Positions 50,201 through 60,486 of a stretch of 64,000 nucleotides of DNA are shown here, piece after piece (position 1 is the stretch's first letter; each line of letters opens with the position of its first letter). Below the pieces are notes generated by a model. The model worked only from the letters and a program-made list of their open reading frames with translations. It did no database searches and was not told where the DNA came from. This stretch comes from Dasypus novemcinctus (taxonomy: Eukaryota; Chordata; Mammalia; Cingulata; Dasypodidae). The stretch lies in contig NC_080695.1 in the NCBI RefSeq assembly GCF_030445035.2, positions 1,792,545 to 1,856,544 of the forward strand, in the 5' to 3' direction. Position numbers and translations under genes: made by a program.

Positions 50201-53200
50201 GATGTGTGGCGGTGCATGTGGAGATGTGTGGTGGTGCGTGTGGTGGTGTGGAGATGTGTGGCGGTGCGTGTGGAGATGTGTGGCGGTGCGTGTGGAGATG
50301 TGTGGCGGTGCGTGTGGAGATGTGTGGTGGTGCGTGTGGTGGTGTGTGGTGGTGCGTGTGGTGGTGTGGAGATGTGTGGCGGTGCGTGTGGAGATGTGTG
50401 GCGGTGCGTGTGGAGATGTGTGGCGGTGCGTGTGGAGATGTGTGGTGGTGCGTGTGGTGGTGTGTGGTGGTGCGTGTGGTGGTGCGTGTGGTGGTGTGGA
50501 GATGTGTGGCGGTGCGTGTGGAGATGTGTGGCGGTGCGTGTGGTGCTGTGTGTGGCGGGGCATGTGGAGGTGCGCGTGGTAGCATGAGCAGCTGCCCTGT
50601 CCGGCTTCGCCATGCCCGGCTCCATCCAGCGGCCAGCAGCGCCCCTGATGTCTCTTTGGGCAGCCTTTAGGAGTGCACCTCTGCTACTTGCTGCCCAGTG
50701 AAAGGCCGTCCTGGCCGCCGAGGAGTGGTTTTCTGGCAAGTTCCGAGGCTGGGGCGCAGTGGCTTCTCTGCATCTAGGGGGCCACGGCCATCCCTCTCCA
50801 AGAGCCGGATCTCAGCCCCAGGGCGGTTCGTCTGGGCGGCCTTGCCTTTCCAGTGCGGGGTGCTTAGGAATCCTTTACGGTAAACTCTCCCTGAGCTTCC
50901 CCTTTTCTGACTGGGCCTTTGCTGACCCTGTGCATTGTAAGACAAACCTCATTTCATCCTAATATCAAGACTCCCCAAAACTAAAAGTTCAGGCATAATG
51001 CCACAATGCCACTGTCTAGCTTACCTCAGGGGCTGGGCTGGGCTGGCTATCCAGGGGCAGCTTTGTCAGCTGAAACTACATCTCTAGGTAAAACAGACTT
51101 CTCCATTTTTACAAAAGAATCGTTTTTACAGGAGCTCCCAGCTGTCTGGAAAATACTACGCTGCAGCCATGTTCTGAGGCTCACTGGGAAGGCATGACTG
51201 TATCTGATGCCAAAGCTTCCAGAATATGGTTTTAACCAAACTGACTTACCCACAAACTATAATCAAATACATTTATTTTGAGGCAATTTCATGGCAGTCA
51301 ATAGATTCAGATCTCTGTAAGTGAGCACTTTGGGGGAACTTTCTGTGTGACAGCCGTGTGTCCTGATTATAGTGGAAAGGGGCGGCTGAGCCTGGACGGA
51401 GATCCCACCCGACCAAGGGCTGCACTTGGTCTGTTCTTGGCCCCACAAAGCCTGGCAGAGGTGAGCATGGCTGTCTTAGGCAGGACCTCAAGGTGGGAAA
51501 AGGTCACTTCTAGGTCACAATCTTTAGAGAATGAGAGATGAGATGCGCATCTTCACATCCACTTTCAAATACAGAGGTGACATGCCTGACCTCAACCTGT
51601 CTGTCTGCCGTAGGGCAGCTCCCAACCAGGCAGGGCCCAGCTAAACATGCACCAGAGGTGGGAACCAATTTCCTTAAGAGGGACCAGAGGATCTTTGGAA
51701 TCACCAGCTGCCAGATTTCCTGAAATCTGCACAAAGACCCATCGATCCCACAGGGCCCAACCGCTCCTCGCCGAGGGGTGCGTGGGGGCCCCCACTAGCC
51801 ATATGGGAGGAAGGCTCACCCCATTTTTTCCACCTGAACTGGGGCATTTGTTTGAGGCCTCTGTTTTGCAATGTTGCATGGAGCTTAAACCTAGCTACTC
51901 AGAAAAAAGATTAAGAAAGCCAATTGGGAAAAATGCTGGCATCAGAACTGGAGAGAAGACAGCAGGAATAGCTGTCTGCAGTGCAGCGCCACCAGGCCTT
52001 GCCTGAGGCCCCTACAGGGGCACGGGGCAGATGTGGAGGCAGGCTCGAGGCAGGTAAGCAGCTCGGAAAAGACTCCAACACACACTGCAGCATCACACAT
52101 GGCTCATCGTCCTGCCTCCTTTTACACACCAGGGCTGACCTCCCACCCAATCCAAAGCAGTCTTCCATGCAGTCATCCTGGCTTGGGCACTGGAGCCCAA
52201 CACTTCCTATGCTGCACAGGAGTGGCTCTTAGCCACCTCTTCTCTGCTGGGCTGTGGCTGTTGGACGGTAAGACCCACAGGTGACCCTCCCCAAAAGCAG
52301 CCAACCCAGGGACTGGGACGTGACACAGGCTCAGTTGACCATGCGTGATGATGGGCATGTCACTACGTGCACACAACCCCCAGGTGTTCCCATGCCTGAG
52401 TCTGTGGAGCTAGGAGGAACGAGTGAAAGGGACTGTCTCCTAGGGAACTCTGTCCTGAGCTCTGTACCAGGATGCAGAGGGGAGGGAAAGCTTTGCAGAA
52501 ACTGGAACCAGGAGAGGGAGAAGAGAAACAAAGGGAGGGAGAGCAGGGGCAAAGGCACGTCCTGGGCCCCTGGTGCCTGCTTTAGAGCTGGATTTCTTCC
52601 GGTCACTGAGCCTCAGACAGCCCTACAAGAACAAATTCAGGGAAGGAGCCCTCCTGAGTACAGACAAGCCCTGACGCCAACTAACTTCTCTGCATCTGTA
52701 AAGACCAAACGCGTTTTAAGCTTCCCAGTGCTGCCTCACGACTCACAACTGAATAACTCTTTTGGTAAAATAAACCATCTTTTAAGTCCAGATGTCTGTA
52801 CACGCAGAACAGCATGGCCCTCTGGAGACCACCTCCTCCCTCCGAGACGAGGCTGCAGCATGCAGGGAGGAGCCGGGAGTGCTGAGAGCACAGGCTCGGC
52901 CGCATGCAGGGAGGAGCCAGGGCCCGGGGACTCCCCTGCCTGCCCCATGTGCCTCGGCTGGCTCACAGCTGGCCAGCCCAGCAAGGTGGGGACCACAGCA
53001 GAGGGTCCCCTCGCCCTGGGAGCGAGGATCAGGCAGCACACAGCAGTTACCTATGCATTTCAAGATCGTTGAGGCGTGCAGAGAGGTCCTCGAGGCGGCT
53101 GATTTGTTTGTGGCACTGGCTACAGTAAAACTCAAAGACCTCATCAGTGAGGAGGCTGTGCAGCTTGGCAGCAAGCTGGTCGGTGCTGGAGAGAGGAGAG

Positions 53201-56200
53201 GGGTCGGGTGAGCAGAGAGCAGGCCCAGGCAGGCCACCTGCAACTCCCAGCGGAGCCACGGCATGGCAGGATGCAGAGGGGCCAGCGAGGGCAGCTGGAG
53301 AGCCTACTGGGGAAGACCCTGGCTCACGTCTGCACTGCTGGGCCCACCTCGGAGCCCGAACCACCGCGGCAGGCGAGCCCGCCCGCATGAGCAGCAGCGG
53401 CCCCTGTGGGCGCCTGCCCTTCCTGCTCAGAAACGCCGGTGAGGCCCAGCGGGTCCACTGGAAAACAAGCTCAAACCCTCTTCAGCCAGAAGGTAAACAA
53501 CTGAACACTGATTTCTACTTTGCCAAAAACATAAAGGTGATGCCAAAGGACGCCTCCAGGTGAATTTTTACTTAGTGTTTTAGAACAGTTTTAGTAACTG
53601 CTTTAAAAACCATTAGGGGGAAGCGGAATTGGCCCAGTGGTTAGGGCGTCCGTCTACCACATGGGAGGTCCGCGGTTCAAACCCCAGGCCTCCTTGACCC
53701 GTGTGGAGCTGGCCCGTGCGCAGTGCTGATGTGCGCAAGGAATGCCCTGCCACGCAGGGGTGTTCCCCACGTAGGGGAGCCCCACGCGCAAGGAGTGCAC
53801 CCCGTAAGGAGAGCCACCCAGCGCGAAAGAAAGTGCAGCTTGCCCAGGAATGGCGCCGCCCACACTTCCCGTGCTGCTGACGACAACAGAAGCGGACAAA
53901 GAACCAAGACGCAGCAAAATAGACACAGAGAACAGACAACCAGGGGAGGGGAGGGGAATTAAATAAATAAAAATAAATCTTAAAAAAATAAAATAAAATA
54001 AAATAAAAACCACTAGGATAAAAAAAAAACATGTGGATCATGAATCACCAATAATTTTGCCATTTTTAAGACCTTTGTTAAAAAGTCAGAATACTTCCAG
54101 CTCAGGTACCCAGTTTTTAGTGATGCGGCTGACCGCTCCCTGCTTCCGGGAGCACTGAGCAGTCACGCATCTGCACCCAGGCAAGGGGACATGAGGACCC
54201 AAAAGCTGTGGGGAGTCAACTTGGGAGTTACATTTAAACGAAGGTGAAAAGTGAGACACAAAAGGTGGCACAGAGGTTGCGCAGTGAAAGTACTGGAAAA
54301 GAAACGGCACAAACTAAACAGACAGGAAGAGATTTTTAAAAATATTTCCAGTCCTTTAGCCTTTTACCAAAACCAAGGAAAACTGCTCGAAGTCGGCCTC
54401 TCCCAGCGTGGACCAGCCTGCACCACCCTGCCCTCAACAACGGCCCTCGAGGCTCAGCAGGCAACACGTGAGGGGCCCCTCCCAGGACATGACTGGCAGC
54501 AGCTGCCAGGAGGGCCCGGGGCCTGGAGGAGGAGGGACGTTCACCCAGCAGGCAGGGCCGGCTGTCTCGGCTGGACAGCCCCTCCCACCACGGTCCTCCC
54601 GGTGAACAACCAAGCAGAGGAAGAGCCTCACAGTCACTGATTTAAAGAGTCCCAGGTTCTGCTGTTGTCAAAGCCAGAGAATTTCAAGCACTGGGAGCAG
54701 AGCACAGGGGTGGCTGATGTGGACAAGCTGTGCTGGCAGCGAGGGTCTCACCTGGGGAAGCGGAGATCACCAGCAGGCACACCCAGGTCCAGAGACACAG
54801 TATTTTAAGATCGCTTGTTTTGAACAAAAATAAAATGGACTCTGCTTTCTCCGATAAACCTCCCCATACTAGGAGGAAACCGACCTGGGAATAACTAGCT
54901 CTCCCTGAGGGGGGGTCTTGTCCTTTAGATATAACAGCTCAGTGTACTCAGTCAACTTTCTAGACAGTTTGGAGATCAATCCAAAGAACCATGGGTGATT
55001 TTAAAGCTTCTGTCCAGGTCGGTCAAGGACGCTGTAAAGCCCAGTTTCTGAACGCAAGCCAAGGCCTCACCAACCCAGCGCCATCTGGGATTGCAGCTGG
55101 ACAACTGGCACCTCAGCCAAGCTTTGTTCAAGATGCATTTAAACATGTTCATGTGATTTAATTCTATTACATCATCAGATCAAGCAAGTTTTCTCTTACC
55201 AATTTATGAACTTAGAGGGGAAACTCTCCTCACAACTGAAATCATGAAGACAAAGGGAGGGAAATGAGCACAGCGCCGGGACTGCCTTACCTGGGGGAAA
55301 GAAAAGCAGGGCCTCCATATCCATCTCCGCCATTGCAGAGGGGCGGGGTTTCCGGGGATGGCTCCCCCTCACTGCCCTCTCCGTAGTCCTCGAAATGCTC
55401 CTCACCTCTGATCACCGTGACAATGGGCTGGCCATGCAGGTGGGGCCTGTGGGGACAAGACACAGCCAGGTAAAGGGAGAGAGACGGGCAGGACACGTTC
55501 TAACAGTGTGTTTGACTTGACCCAGTATATCTAGAATGCTACCATTTCAAACACTTGAGGTTTACCTTCTTTTTCCTGGTAAGCCTGTGAAATGTGGTCT
55601 GCATTTTAGACTTTCCACTAACCACAATGCGAGTGCCTGACAGCCCCGTGGCTAGTGGCCACTGCACTGGACAGTGCAGGGGTAGCCACAGACCCTGTGT
55701 CTAGGGTAGAAGTGCCCAAACCGCTTCTTGATAGGAGAGGCTGTCGCTCACATGCCCCTGATGCGTGTGAGCTCACACTTATGCTTTCATGGAAGATGGG
55801 AGCAGCAGATCCCAGCCAGGGAGCGCGGGGGGTTTCCAAGCACCAGCCCTCCTTCTGGAAGTGGATATTCCTCTCCTCTTCCAGAGCAGAGGGGCAAGCT
55901 CCCGAGGCCTGATGAGCTAGGGCAGAGTGCACGGCTGGACGGGGATGGCCGCATGAGCTGAACCAACCTGGGGCTCCGTGGCCCACCCGGAGTGCCACGC
56001 CAGGACTGGACTAAAATACTTGACCACCGATCCCCGGGGAACTGAAGGCAGGCCTTACGGGCTGCCCCTCAGAGAGCAAAGCGACTCCCACCCACCCAAG
56101 GGAGGGGGCAGAGCCAGGAGCAGACCCCGGCGTGGAAGACCTGAGTGCAGCCCCGTGGAACACATTCCAGCCCCACACCCATAGGACCTGCCAGGCCCAC

Positions 56201-59154
56201 GGACGTGCGATGACCCCACACGCCTTAGTGAAAAGAAAACGCAGGTTCCACTGGCTCGGTGCCCCTTCCTAACTCCACTCGACAAACTGAAGTTTCCTTA
56301 CTTCTTACTGTTTTCTTGACACTGTTTCCCAGCGCAAGTGTTACTACCTGGCTGCAAACAGGTCTCATCTGCCGATACATGGTAACAGAAGAATACCCAC
56401 CATTTTAAAATAGCCTGGACTACAAGATACCATACTAGGTTGCAATTTATTTTAACAACAGTGGTTTACTTTATCCACAGGCCCACTGTCTTCAAGGAGA
56501 GCCAGACCTGACCCCTAGGGAGAGTGCTCTTCAGCAGCTCAGCGAAGGCGCCCCGGCCCAGCACAGAGCAGAGGCCATGGGGCTCCTTGAGCCGGGGAGC
56601 AGCTCAGCATGTAGACACATGCACAGAACCACTCTTCTTTCAGAAACGACAATGATGGGCTTAAAACCTGTCACTTTCTGCCTTTAGACATTGCTCCAAA
56701 GGGACAGGGGTCTCCAATGGACAAGTGACCCCATAGGCCAGGGGTGTCCAAAGGAAAGGGGTCTCATGTCCGGCAGGGAACCAACCAATGGCAGCTACAT
56801 GCCTCACGTTTGACTACAGAGCAGGGCTTGGGGAAATCCACATTCTCCTACACTCTTCCCACAATGGACAGTAGAGCAATCTACAAGAGAGGCAGAACTG
56901 GAGGATGTACACCAGACACCATGATCTGTTATCAAGCTGGATACAAAGACAGTGTGGCCTTGATTCAAGAATGGACAAACAACCTGGAATGGAAGAGTCC
57001 AGAAATATACACACTCCTGTACAGCGACCTCAGACAAAGGTGACCCCACAGGATGGTGAAGAAAGGACTCTGCAGTGAGTGAGGCTGTCAGCTGATGTCC
57101 ACACAGGGAAAATGAGCCCTACCCCACACCCACACCCACAAAAAAAACAGTTCCAGAGAGATTGCAGAAGGTAAAACCAAAAAGCTTTTAGGAAAGCTGA
57201 AGCAAACGTCATAGTGATGGTAAAACAAGCCAAGTTCTGTAGACAGCTCATAGAAGGTGCGGACCATAAAAGAAAATGAAGACTGAAAAAACAAAATACT
57301 CATCTGTTTCTCAAAAACAGGAAAGTGAAAAGGCAACCCACAGAGTAAGAAAAGATGTTTGCAATACACATCTCTGAAACATAAAAAGAGCCCTGCGGAG
57401 GCTTAGCCCCACGTGTCAATGCGCACAGCCTGCTCGCTGCTCTTGCGCTGACGGGCTGCTTTTGCACAGAAGCAGCAGAGCCGAGTGTTCCTGCAGAGCA
57501 AAAACTATTTACTATCTGGCCATTTACAGATAAAGTTGACAGACCCCTGCAATAAAGAAATGGGCAAGAGCCTTGAACAGGAATGTCACAAAACAGGATC
57601 TCCAAATGGGCAATCAACATAAGCAGAGGTGCTTGACCTCGTGTGCCACGGGGGGCAAAGCCACCACCACCCACCAGACGTGCGTGTGGGAAAGGAAACT
57701 GCCCAGTGCTGAGGAGGGCGCGGGACCCCACGAGTGGGGATGTGGCCCGGTGTCACTTCCTGGGAAAAGTTCTCGGCAGTGGATTCTAACACCGAACACG
57801 GGCACCCAAAGACCCAATTACTCTACTCCCAGGTATATACGAGGCCCCAGAAGACATATACTTTTATAGCAGCTTCATTCCTAAAACCAAGATCTGCAAA
57901 CTACATAAGTGCCCATCAACAGTAGATTGAATTAAAAAGTTATGGCATATTTACACAAAGGAATACTCTAATAAAAACAAAAACAAATGATTTACAACCA
58001 TACACAAGAATATGGATGAAAAAAAATCAAAGAATTAAAAAAAAAAAAAGAATATGGATGAATCCACAACCACATTAAGTGGAAGAAGCTGGAGGTGGGA
58101 AGGACACAGACGGACATAGACTGCGCGGCGCCCTGCCATCAGGTACACCAGGAGAGCCACTGCCGGGAGCTCCACCTGCCCCACCCGCAGCTATGCACTC
58201 AGGACGTGTGCACGCACCTGTAGGCGTATTACGCCTCAGCTAAAGAGTGAGGAAACAAAAACTCTGTGAGGGTCAAACCAAAAAGTGGAACGAAATAAAC
58301 TAAGCTAAACAAACAAAGCAAGCACTTCCACACCTACTCAAGTGATGGAGGGAAGGTTTTCTGCATCTTGAGCTCTCACTCAGGCCTAAGTCCCCACCCC
58401 AGGCACCTTCCTGACCCTACCCTCCAACCACAACGAGCTCCATGCTGGTGCTCACAGACAGGAGCCGGAACACATTCCTGGGGTGGGAAGGAGAATGGGG
58501 AACCTGGGGTGGGGTGGGGAGACGCTGGGAGGATGGAGGGTGCTAAGACCCTACCAGCACAAACACCGCACACTGTGTCTAGGCCGTGCCCCGGTCCATG
58601 AGAGAGTTAAAGGTTCTCTGCTACGGTTTCTCTATCTCACAGCCAAAGAAGTCATGCACCTTCTAAAACAAGGGTCATTTGGTGTCAGCAGAAGGGACAA
58701 TTTCTCCTAGCAGAAGCCAGCTGGAAAAAGGAGGTCTCTCGGGGCAGATGGGCGTAGGGAGGTGAAGTGGATGTGAACCTGGCTCTAAGACCATCAGCCA
58801 TGTGCTCCCGCAGGCTGGGTATCTGACTCTAAAAGGCATCTCTGCCACATAGCCTTAACTGAGGACTGCTCTGAGGACCGAGGTTAGCTGGGCACTGCGC
58901 ACCACGTGGGGCAGCCAGGACACAGCAATCACGGACCTGCCTGCAAGCAGCAGCAGCGCACCGGGGTCGGGCTCGGACTCCTCGGCAGCATCCAGGCACT
59001 CAGAGGGCACGGCCGAGCCCCCCGCGCTGTCCACGTCGCCCTCGTGCTGCAGCTCAGCGTGCACCAGGGTGCTTGTGTCCTCATCCGTGAAGGTCTCGCA
59101 CTCGCTGTAGGTGCCCTCGGAGCCCATGTACGCACTGTCGCTCACCTCGGCAGC
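35166..59154 (-). CDS. RAB11FIP3: RAB11FIP3, Rab11/Arf effector (C-terminal two-thirds)
   Basis: Class II Rab11-family interacting protein, acting on recycling endosomes and at the cytokinetic midbody with Rab11 and Arf6. The exons, all in phase with GT/AG sites, are 59154-58937, 55446-55291, 53185-53051, 47633-47598, 44322-44229, 43198-43095, 41190-41050, 36973-36892, 36511-36374, 35827-35672, 35490-35350 and 35279-35166 (stop TAG 35168-35166). They total 1515 nt, 504 residues. The order of features is an acidic region (DSAYMGSEGTYSECETFTDE), EEHFEDYGEG, a CxxC segment, the microexon, a long coiled coil (FLERRVSELEKD to ESELEQEVRRLKQ) and the Rab11-binding domain. No frame slips were found. 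The upstream exons for the N-terminus and EF-hands are not in the window; the gene leaves at the right edge inside an intron. Confidence 0.96.
35350..36973 (-). CDS. RAB11FIP3: RAB11FIP3 coiled-coil exons
   Basis: Exons 36973-36892 (LQQLDEENGELRSCTPCLKA), 36511-36374 (EKQRLLDEIEDLSLRLSQEQ), 35827-35672 (LIEDLRKQLEQLQLFKLEAE) and 35490-35350 (DNRSLKEQNDELNGQIINLS and SESLAAEISSVSRDE). Leucine and charged heptads are unbroken across them, forming the homodimeric coiled coil that precedes and enters the Rab11-binding domain. The three middle exons are whole codons (138, 156 and 141 nt). Confidence 0.95.
38472..38886 (-). mobile_element. DAS SINE, full-length type, minus orientation
   Basis: Inverted copy of the armadillo DAS element. 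The tail side is TTTTTTATTTATTTCTCTCC. The body has CTTATCAGCGGCACCGGGAA, GCAGGCTGCACTTTCTTTCG and TACGCAGGGGACACCCCTGC, and the tRNA-like head includes TTTGAACCACGGACCTCCCA. It lies in a RAB11FIP3 intron. Confidence 0.9.
39416..39500 (-). mobile_element. Xenarthran tRNA-derived SINE fragment
   Basis: Short minus-oriented piece: TTTTTTAGGAGGCAGTGGAG, TTTGAACCCGGGACCTTGTA and CTAAGCCACACCTGCTCCC. It shows tRNA B-box-like and head sequence of the DAS-related type. Confidence 0.65.
41050..41190 (-). CDS. RAB11FIP3: RAB11FIP3 coiled-coil exon
   Basis: 141 nt encoding ANALEEQLKEQELRASSRAL, EEARRQKELLCRLERERSIE and VENLQA. Acceptor CCCCTGCAG, donor AG|GTAGGG. Co-linear with human RAB11FIP3. The introns on either side (37.0-41.0 and 41.2-43.1 kb) contain SINE and L1/HAL1-like debris but no other exon. 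Confidence 0.94.
41900..42350 (+). mobile_element. L1M/HAL1-like 5' region fragment
   Basis: Purine-rich sequence with AAGAAAACGGAAGAGATTAC, GAAATGTTCCTGAAACTGAA and GAGACTCCAGGCTGAAAG. It follows the pattern of old L1/HAL1 elements where a lysine-rich stretch precedes a TTCCAGATTGAAAG-type segment. Non-coding now. Borders approximate. Confidence 0.5.
42900..43094. repeat. Minisatellite copying a RAB11FIP3 5' splice site
   Basis: Seven intronic copies plus the true site share the plus-strand core CTCACCTGTGC. On the minus strand that reads GCACAG|GTGAG, the exon end and donor of the RAB11FIP3 exon at 43198-43095. Units are about 24-28 bp and alternate between TCGGCCCTCTCCCCACG and AGTCACCCCCACA spacers. 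One copy has lost part of the donor (GGGGGGGTGGGG upstream of ACCTGTGC). Confidence 0.92.
43095..43198 (-). CDS. RAB11FIP3: RAB11FIP3 exon FLERRVSELEKD
   Basis: 104 nt encoding VVFLERRVSELEKDTAASGE and QHSRLRQENLQLVH, then AG of the next codon. The donor is AG|GTGAGTGTGG, the founder of the adjacent repeat. The acceptor (CGTGTTACCAAG) has a poor pyrimidine tract, but the frame and human alignment place the border here. Confidence 0.92.
44229..44322 (-). CDS. RAB11FIP3: RAB11FIP3 exon HLHQSGALSMEALADP
   Basis: 94 nt, acceptor TCCTCTGCAG and donor AAG|GTGAGG. It encodes R|HLHQSGALSMEALADPPRD and PTEGAEEDIAGK, matching human YLHQSGALTMEALEDP. Introns 43.2-44.2 and 44.3-47.6 kb flank it. Confidence 0.93.
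46380..46920 (+). mobile_element. L1M/HAL1-like internal fragment
   Basis: It contains TAAAAGCTTCCAGAGGGATG, GAGCAATGCCTTCAAAAATC, AATCTAGACTTCTGCACCAA and CTTAGGAAGCTACTGGAAGA. These are landmarks of an old L1/HAL1-type consensus (AAGCTTCCAGAGAG, AATGCCTTCAAAATTCTGA, AGGAAGCTACTGGAGGATG) in the right order. No coding capacity remains. It may belong to the same family as the piece at 41900-42350. Confidence 0.6.
47598..47633 (-). CDS. RAB11FIP3: RAB11FIP3 36-nt microexon (SPTKRLSSKKVA)
   Basis: Between TTTTTGCACAG and GAG|GTAGGC on the minus strand lie 36 nt. Together with the AG left by the preceding exon they encode SPTKRLSSKKVA and the first bases of R. This is the same peptide as human RAB11FIP3 PTKRLSSKKVAR. 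The basic KRLSSKK cluster with adjacent serines could be a phosphorylation or membrane-charge switch (inference). It is a multiple of three, so skipping keeps the frame: the exons on either side end and start in the same phase. Confidence 0.92.
48560..50590. repeat. 2-kb GT-rich minisatellite in a RAB11FIP3 intron
   Basis: About 90 units. The left 0.7 kb is made of 10-12 bp units GTGTGGAGGTGC. The right 1.3 kb is a higher-order 22-bp unit GTGTGGCGGTGCGTGTGGAG plus AT, with GGTGGT variants. No unit contains a stop in several frames, so open frames of 500-770 codons appear on both strands (Cys-Trp-Gly-rich on plus, His-Thr-Pro-rich on minus). They are not genes. The RAB11FIP3 pre-mRNA carries the CA/CCACA-rich strand. 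Confidence 0.96.
50600..53050. other. RAB11FIP3 intron, unique sequence
   Basis: Nothing recognised: moderate GC, no exon, no clear transposon between the minisatellite and the exon at 53051-53185. Confidence 0.5.
53051..53185 (-). CDS. RAB11FIP3: RAB11FIP3 CxxC exon, FIP4-like, probably alternative
   Basis: 135 nt with acceptor CCTCTCTCCAG and donor ATAG|GTAACT. It encodes TDQLAAKLHSLLTDEVFEFY, CSQCHKQISRLEDLSARLND and LEMH. The segment FYCSQCHKQISRLEDL strongly resembles YCSQCCKKINLLNDL of the paralogue RAB11FIP4, but I do not recall it in the 756-residue human FIP3. Its phase (completes AG, leaves AG) equals that of the microexon, so including or skipping it keeps the frame. The paired cysteines suggest metal binding, which is inference. 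Confidence 0.85.
53605..54017 (+). mobile_element. DAS SINE with intact target-site duplication
   Basis: Complete plus-strand DAS element from GGGGGAAGCGGAATTGGCCC at about 53616. A tRNA-like head (CCGCGGTTCAAACCC), a long body and an A/AAAAT-rich tail end near 54004. It is flanked by 13-bp duplications AAAAACCATTAGG (53605-53617) and AAAAACCACTAGG (54005-54017). Little divergence implies a fairly recent, lineage-specific insertion. Confidence 0.93.
54018..55290. other. RAB11FIP3 intron, unique sequence
   Basis: No exon or clear repeat was recognised between the DAS element and the exon at 55291-55446. Confidence 0.5.
55291..55446 (-). CDS. RAB11FIP3: RAB11FIP3 exon EEHFEDYGEG
   Basis: 156 nt, acceptor TGTCCCCACAG and donor CAG|GTAAGG. 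It encodes PHLHGQPIVTVIRGEEHFED, YGEGSEGEPSPETPPLCNGG and DGYGGPAFLSP, matching human HGQSVITVIGGEEHFEDYGE and PAFLTPS. Acidic and probably disordered. Confidence 0.94.
56850..58270 (+). mobile_element. L1 ORF2 3' half and 3' end, plus orientation
   Basis: Motifs in L1 order: AGACAGTGTGGCCTTGATTC, AGAGTCCAGAAATATACACA, GTGAAAAGGCAACCCACAGA, AAAGATGTTTGCAATACACA, then ACTCTACTCCCAGGTATATA, TAGCAGCTTCATTCCTAAAA and AGTGCCCATCAACAGTAGAT. The tail side has an A-rich run near 58040. It is non-functional with several internal gaps. The short flanks 55.45-56.85 and 58.27-58.93 kb hold nothing else recognised. Confidence 0.8.
58937..59154 (-). CDS. RAB11FIP3: RAB11FIP3 exon SAYMGSEGTYSECETF
   Basis: 218 nt, acceptor CCTCTCTCCTAG. 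It encodes AAEVSDSAYMGSEGTYSECE, TFTDEDTSTLVHAELQHEGD, VDSAGGSAVPSECLDAAEES and ALLLLAG, the acidic linker of human FIP3. The donor AG|GTCCGT is a poor match, but frame continuity into RPHLHG confirms it. It is the most upstream exon found in the window. Confidence 0.93.
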
Positions 59155-59509
59155 CTAGGAGAGAGGGTGCCAGAGTCAGTCTGCACTTGCCGCGGCCCAG
59201 CCTGGAAACCACAAGGCCGGAGAGAGAGATTGAGGCATGGGGCGAAGTCCTTGCTGACCACGAAGCAAGAACATTACCTGACAAAACATGATGCAATGTT
59301 TGTTAAAAATCAAAAACTGGAACATACTCAACAAAAGAAAAAATGATTTGAATAATCTTTCAAGTTAGGTATAGAATCTACTTAAAACAGATGCAAAGCA
59401 TCACAAGATCACATCATAACCCCAGTAGACCCAAGCTCATTCTGTGGCTTCCAGCACAGAATTATTACTAAGGAACTTAAAATTCAATAAGGTAGGCATA
59501 AGCATTTTT

Positions 59510-60482
59510 CATGCTCCATTTTTTTAGAGAAATTGTAGGTTTACAAAAAAATCATGCAGAAAGCACAGAGTTCCCATATAACGCCGCCCCCCCACATACA
59601 GTTTTCCCTCTTATTAACATTAGTGTGGTACCTATGTTACAATTAATGAAAGAATATTATAACTATATTAACTGCAGTTCATATTTTACAATAGGGTTCA
59701 CTGTGTTGCGCGTTGTTTTGTTCTAGTAACGTACACTTAAACCTACATTTCCCTTTAACCACATTCCAGGACACACTTCAGTGCAGAAATGTTAAATACG
59801 TCCACAACGCTGCCCTGCCATCACCGTCACCCACAACCAACACTCTTCCCATACCCCAAACAGAAAGTGCACCAACAAGCCTTAACTTCCCACCCTGCTC
59901 CCACCCCAGCTCCTGGTAACCTCAATTCTAGTTTCTGATGCTATAAATTTGCTTATCCTAATTACTTCACATTCGTGAGATCATAAAATACTTGAACTTT
60001 TATATCTGGCTTATTTCACTCAATTTGTCTTCAAAGTTCATCCATGCTGTAGCATGTACCAGCCCTTTACTTCTTTTTATTCTACAGCCCAATAATACTT
60101 CACTGTATGGCTAGACGGTATTTTGTTTATCCAGCCATCTGCTGGTGGACACTTGAGTTGCTCACAGTTTTGAGAACTGAATGATGCCTCTATGAATATT
60201 ATTAGTGTGTGCATAGCTGCTCGAGTCCCTAGTTTCAGTTTTTCAGGGTATACAACTAGAAGAGGGACTGCTGGGTCACTTGGTAATTCTGTACTTAACT
60301 TTCTGAAGAACTGCCAAGCTGTTTTCCACAGCAGCTGTACCAGTTTACATTTCCACCAGCAATAAATGAACGTTCCTATTCCTCTCCATCCTCTCCAGCA
60401 CTTGCTATTTTCTGTTTGTTGCTGTTGCTGTTGTTTTTGAATAGCAGCCATCCTAGTGGGTGTGAAGTGGCATCTCACTCTG
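59510..60482 (-). mobile_element. L1 3' end, minus orientation
   Basis: On the minus strand the C-terminal part of ORF2 is readable (CWWKCKLVQLLWKTAWQFFR and LPSDPAVPLLVVYPEK, then CPPADGWINKIPSSHTVKYY), followed by the L1 3' region down to about 59515. The element is disrupted at 60482 by a cluster of SINEs. Another L1 piece of the same orientation resumes at about 61487. Confidence 0.88.
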
Positions 60483-60486
60483 GTTG

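Noticed and set aside
48284-50739. Open frames of 500-770 codons (His-Thr-Pro-rich on minus, Cys-Trp-Gly-rich on plus)
   Set aside because: They are translations of the GT-rich minisatellite, whose unit has no stop in several frames. They overlap each other on both strands and have no family resemblance.
53616-53700. Possible tRNA-Ala gene
   Set aside because: It has A/B-box-like sequence, but it is the head of a complete DAS SINE with an A-rich tail and target-site duplication, not a free tRNA gene.
60077-60478. 133-codon minus-strand frame as a host gene
   Set aside because: It reads as the C-terminal end of L1 ORF2 (KLVQLLWKTAWQFF, KYYWAVE) and is part of a dead L1.
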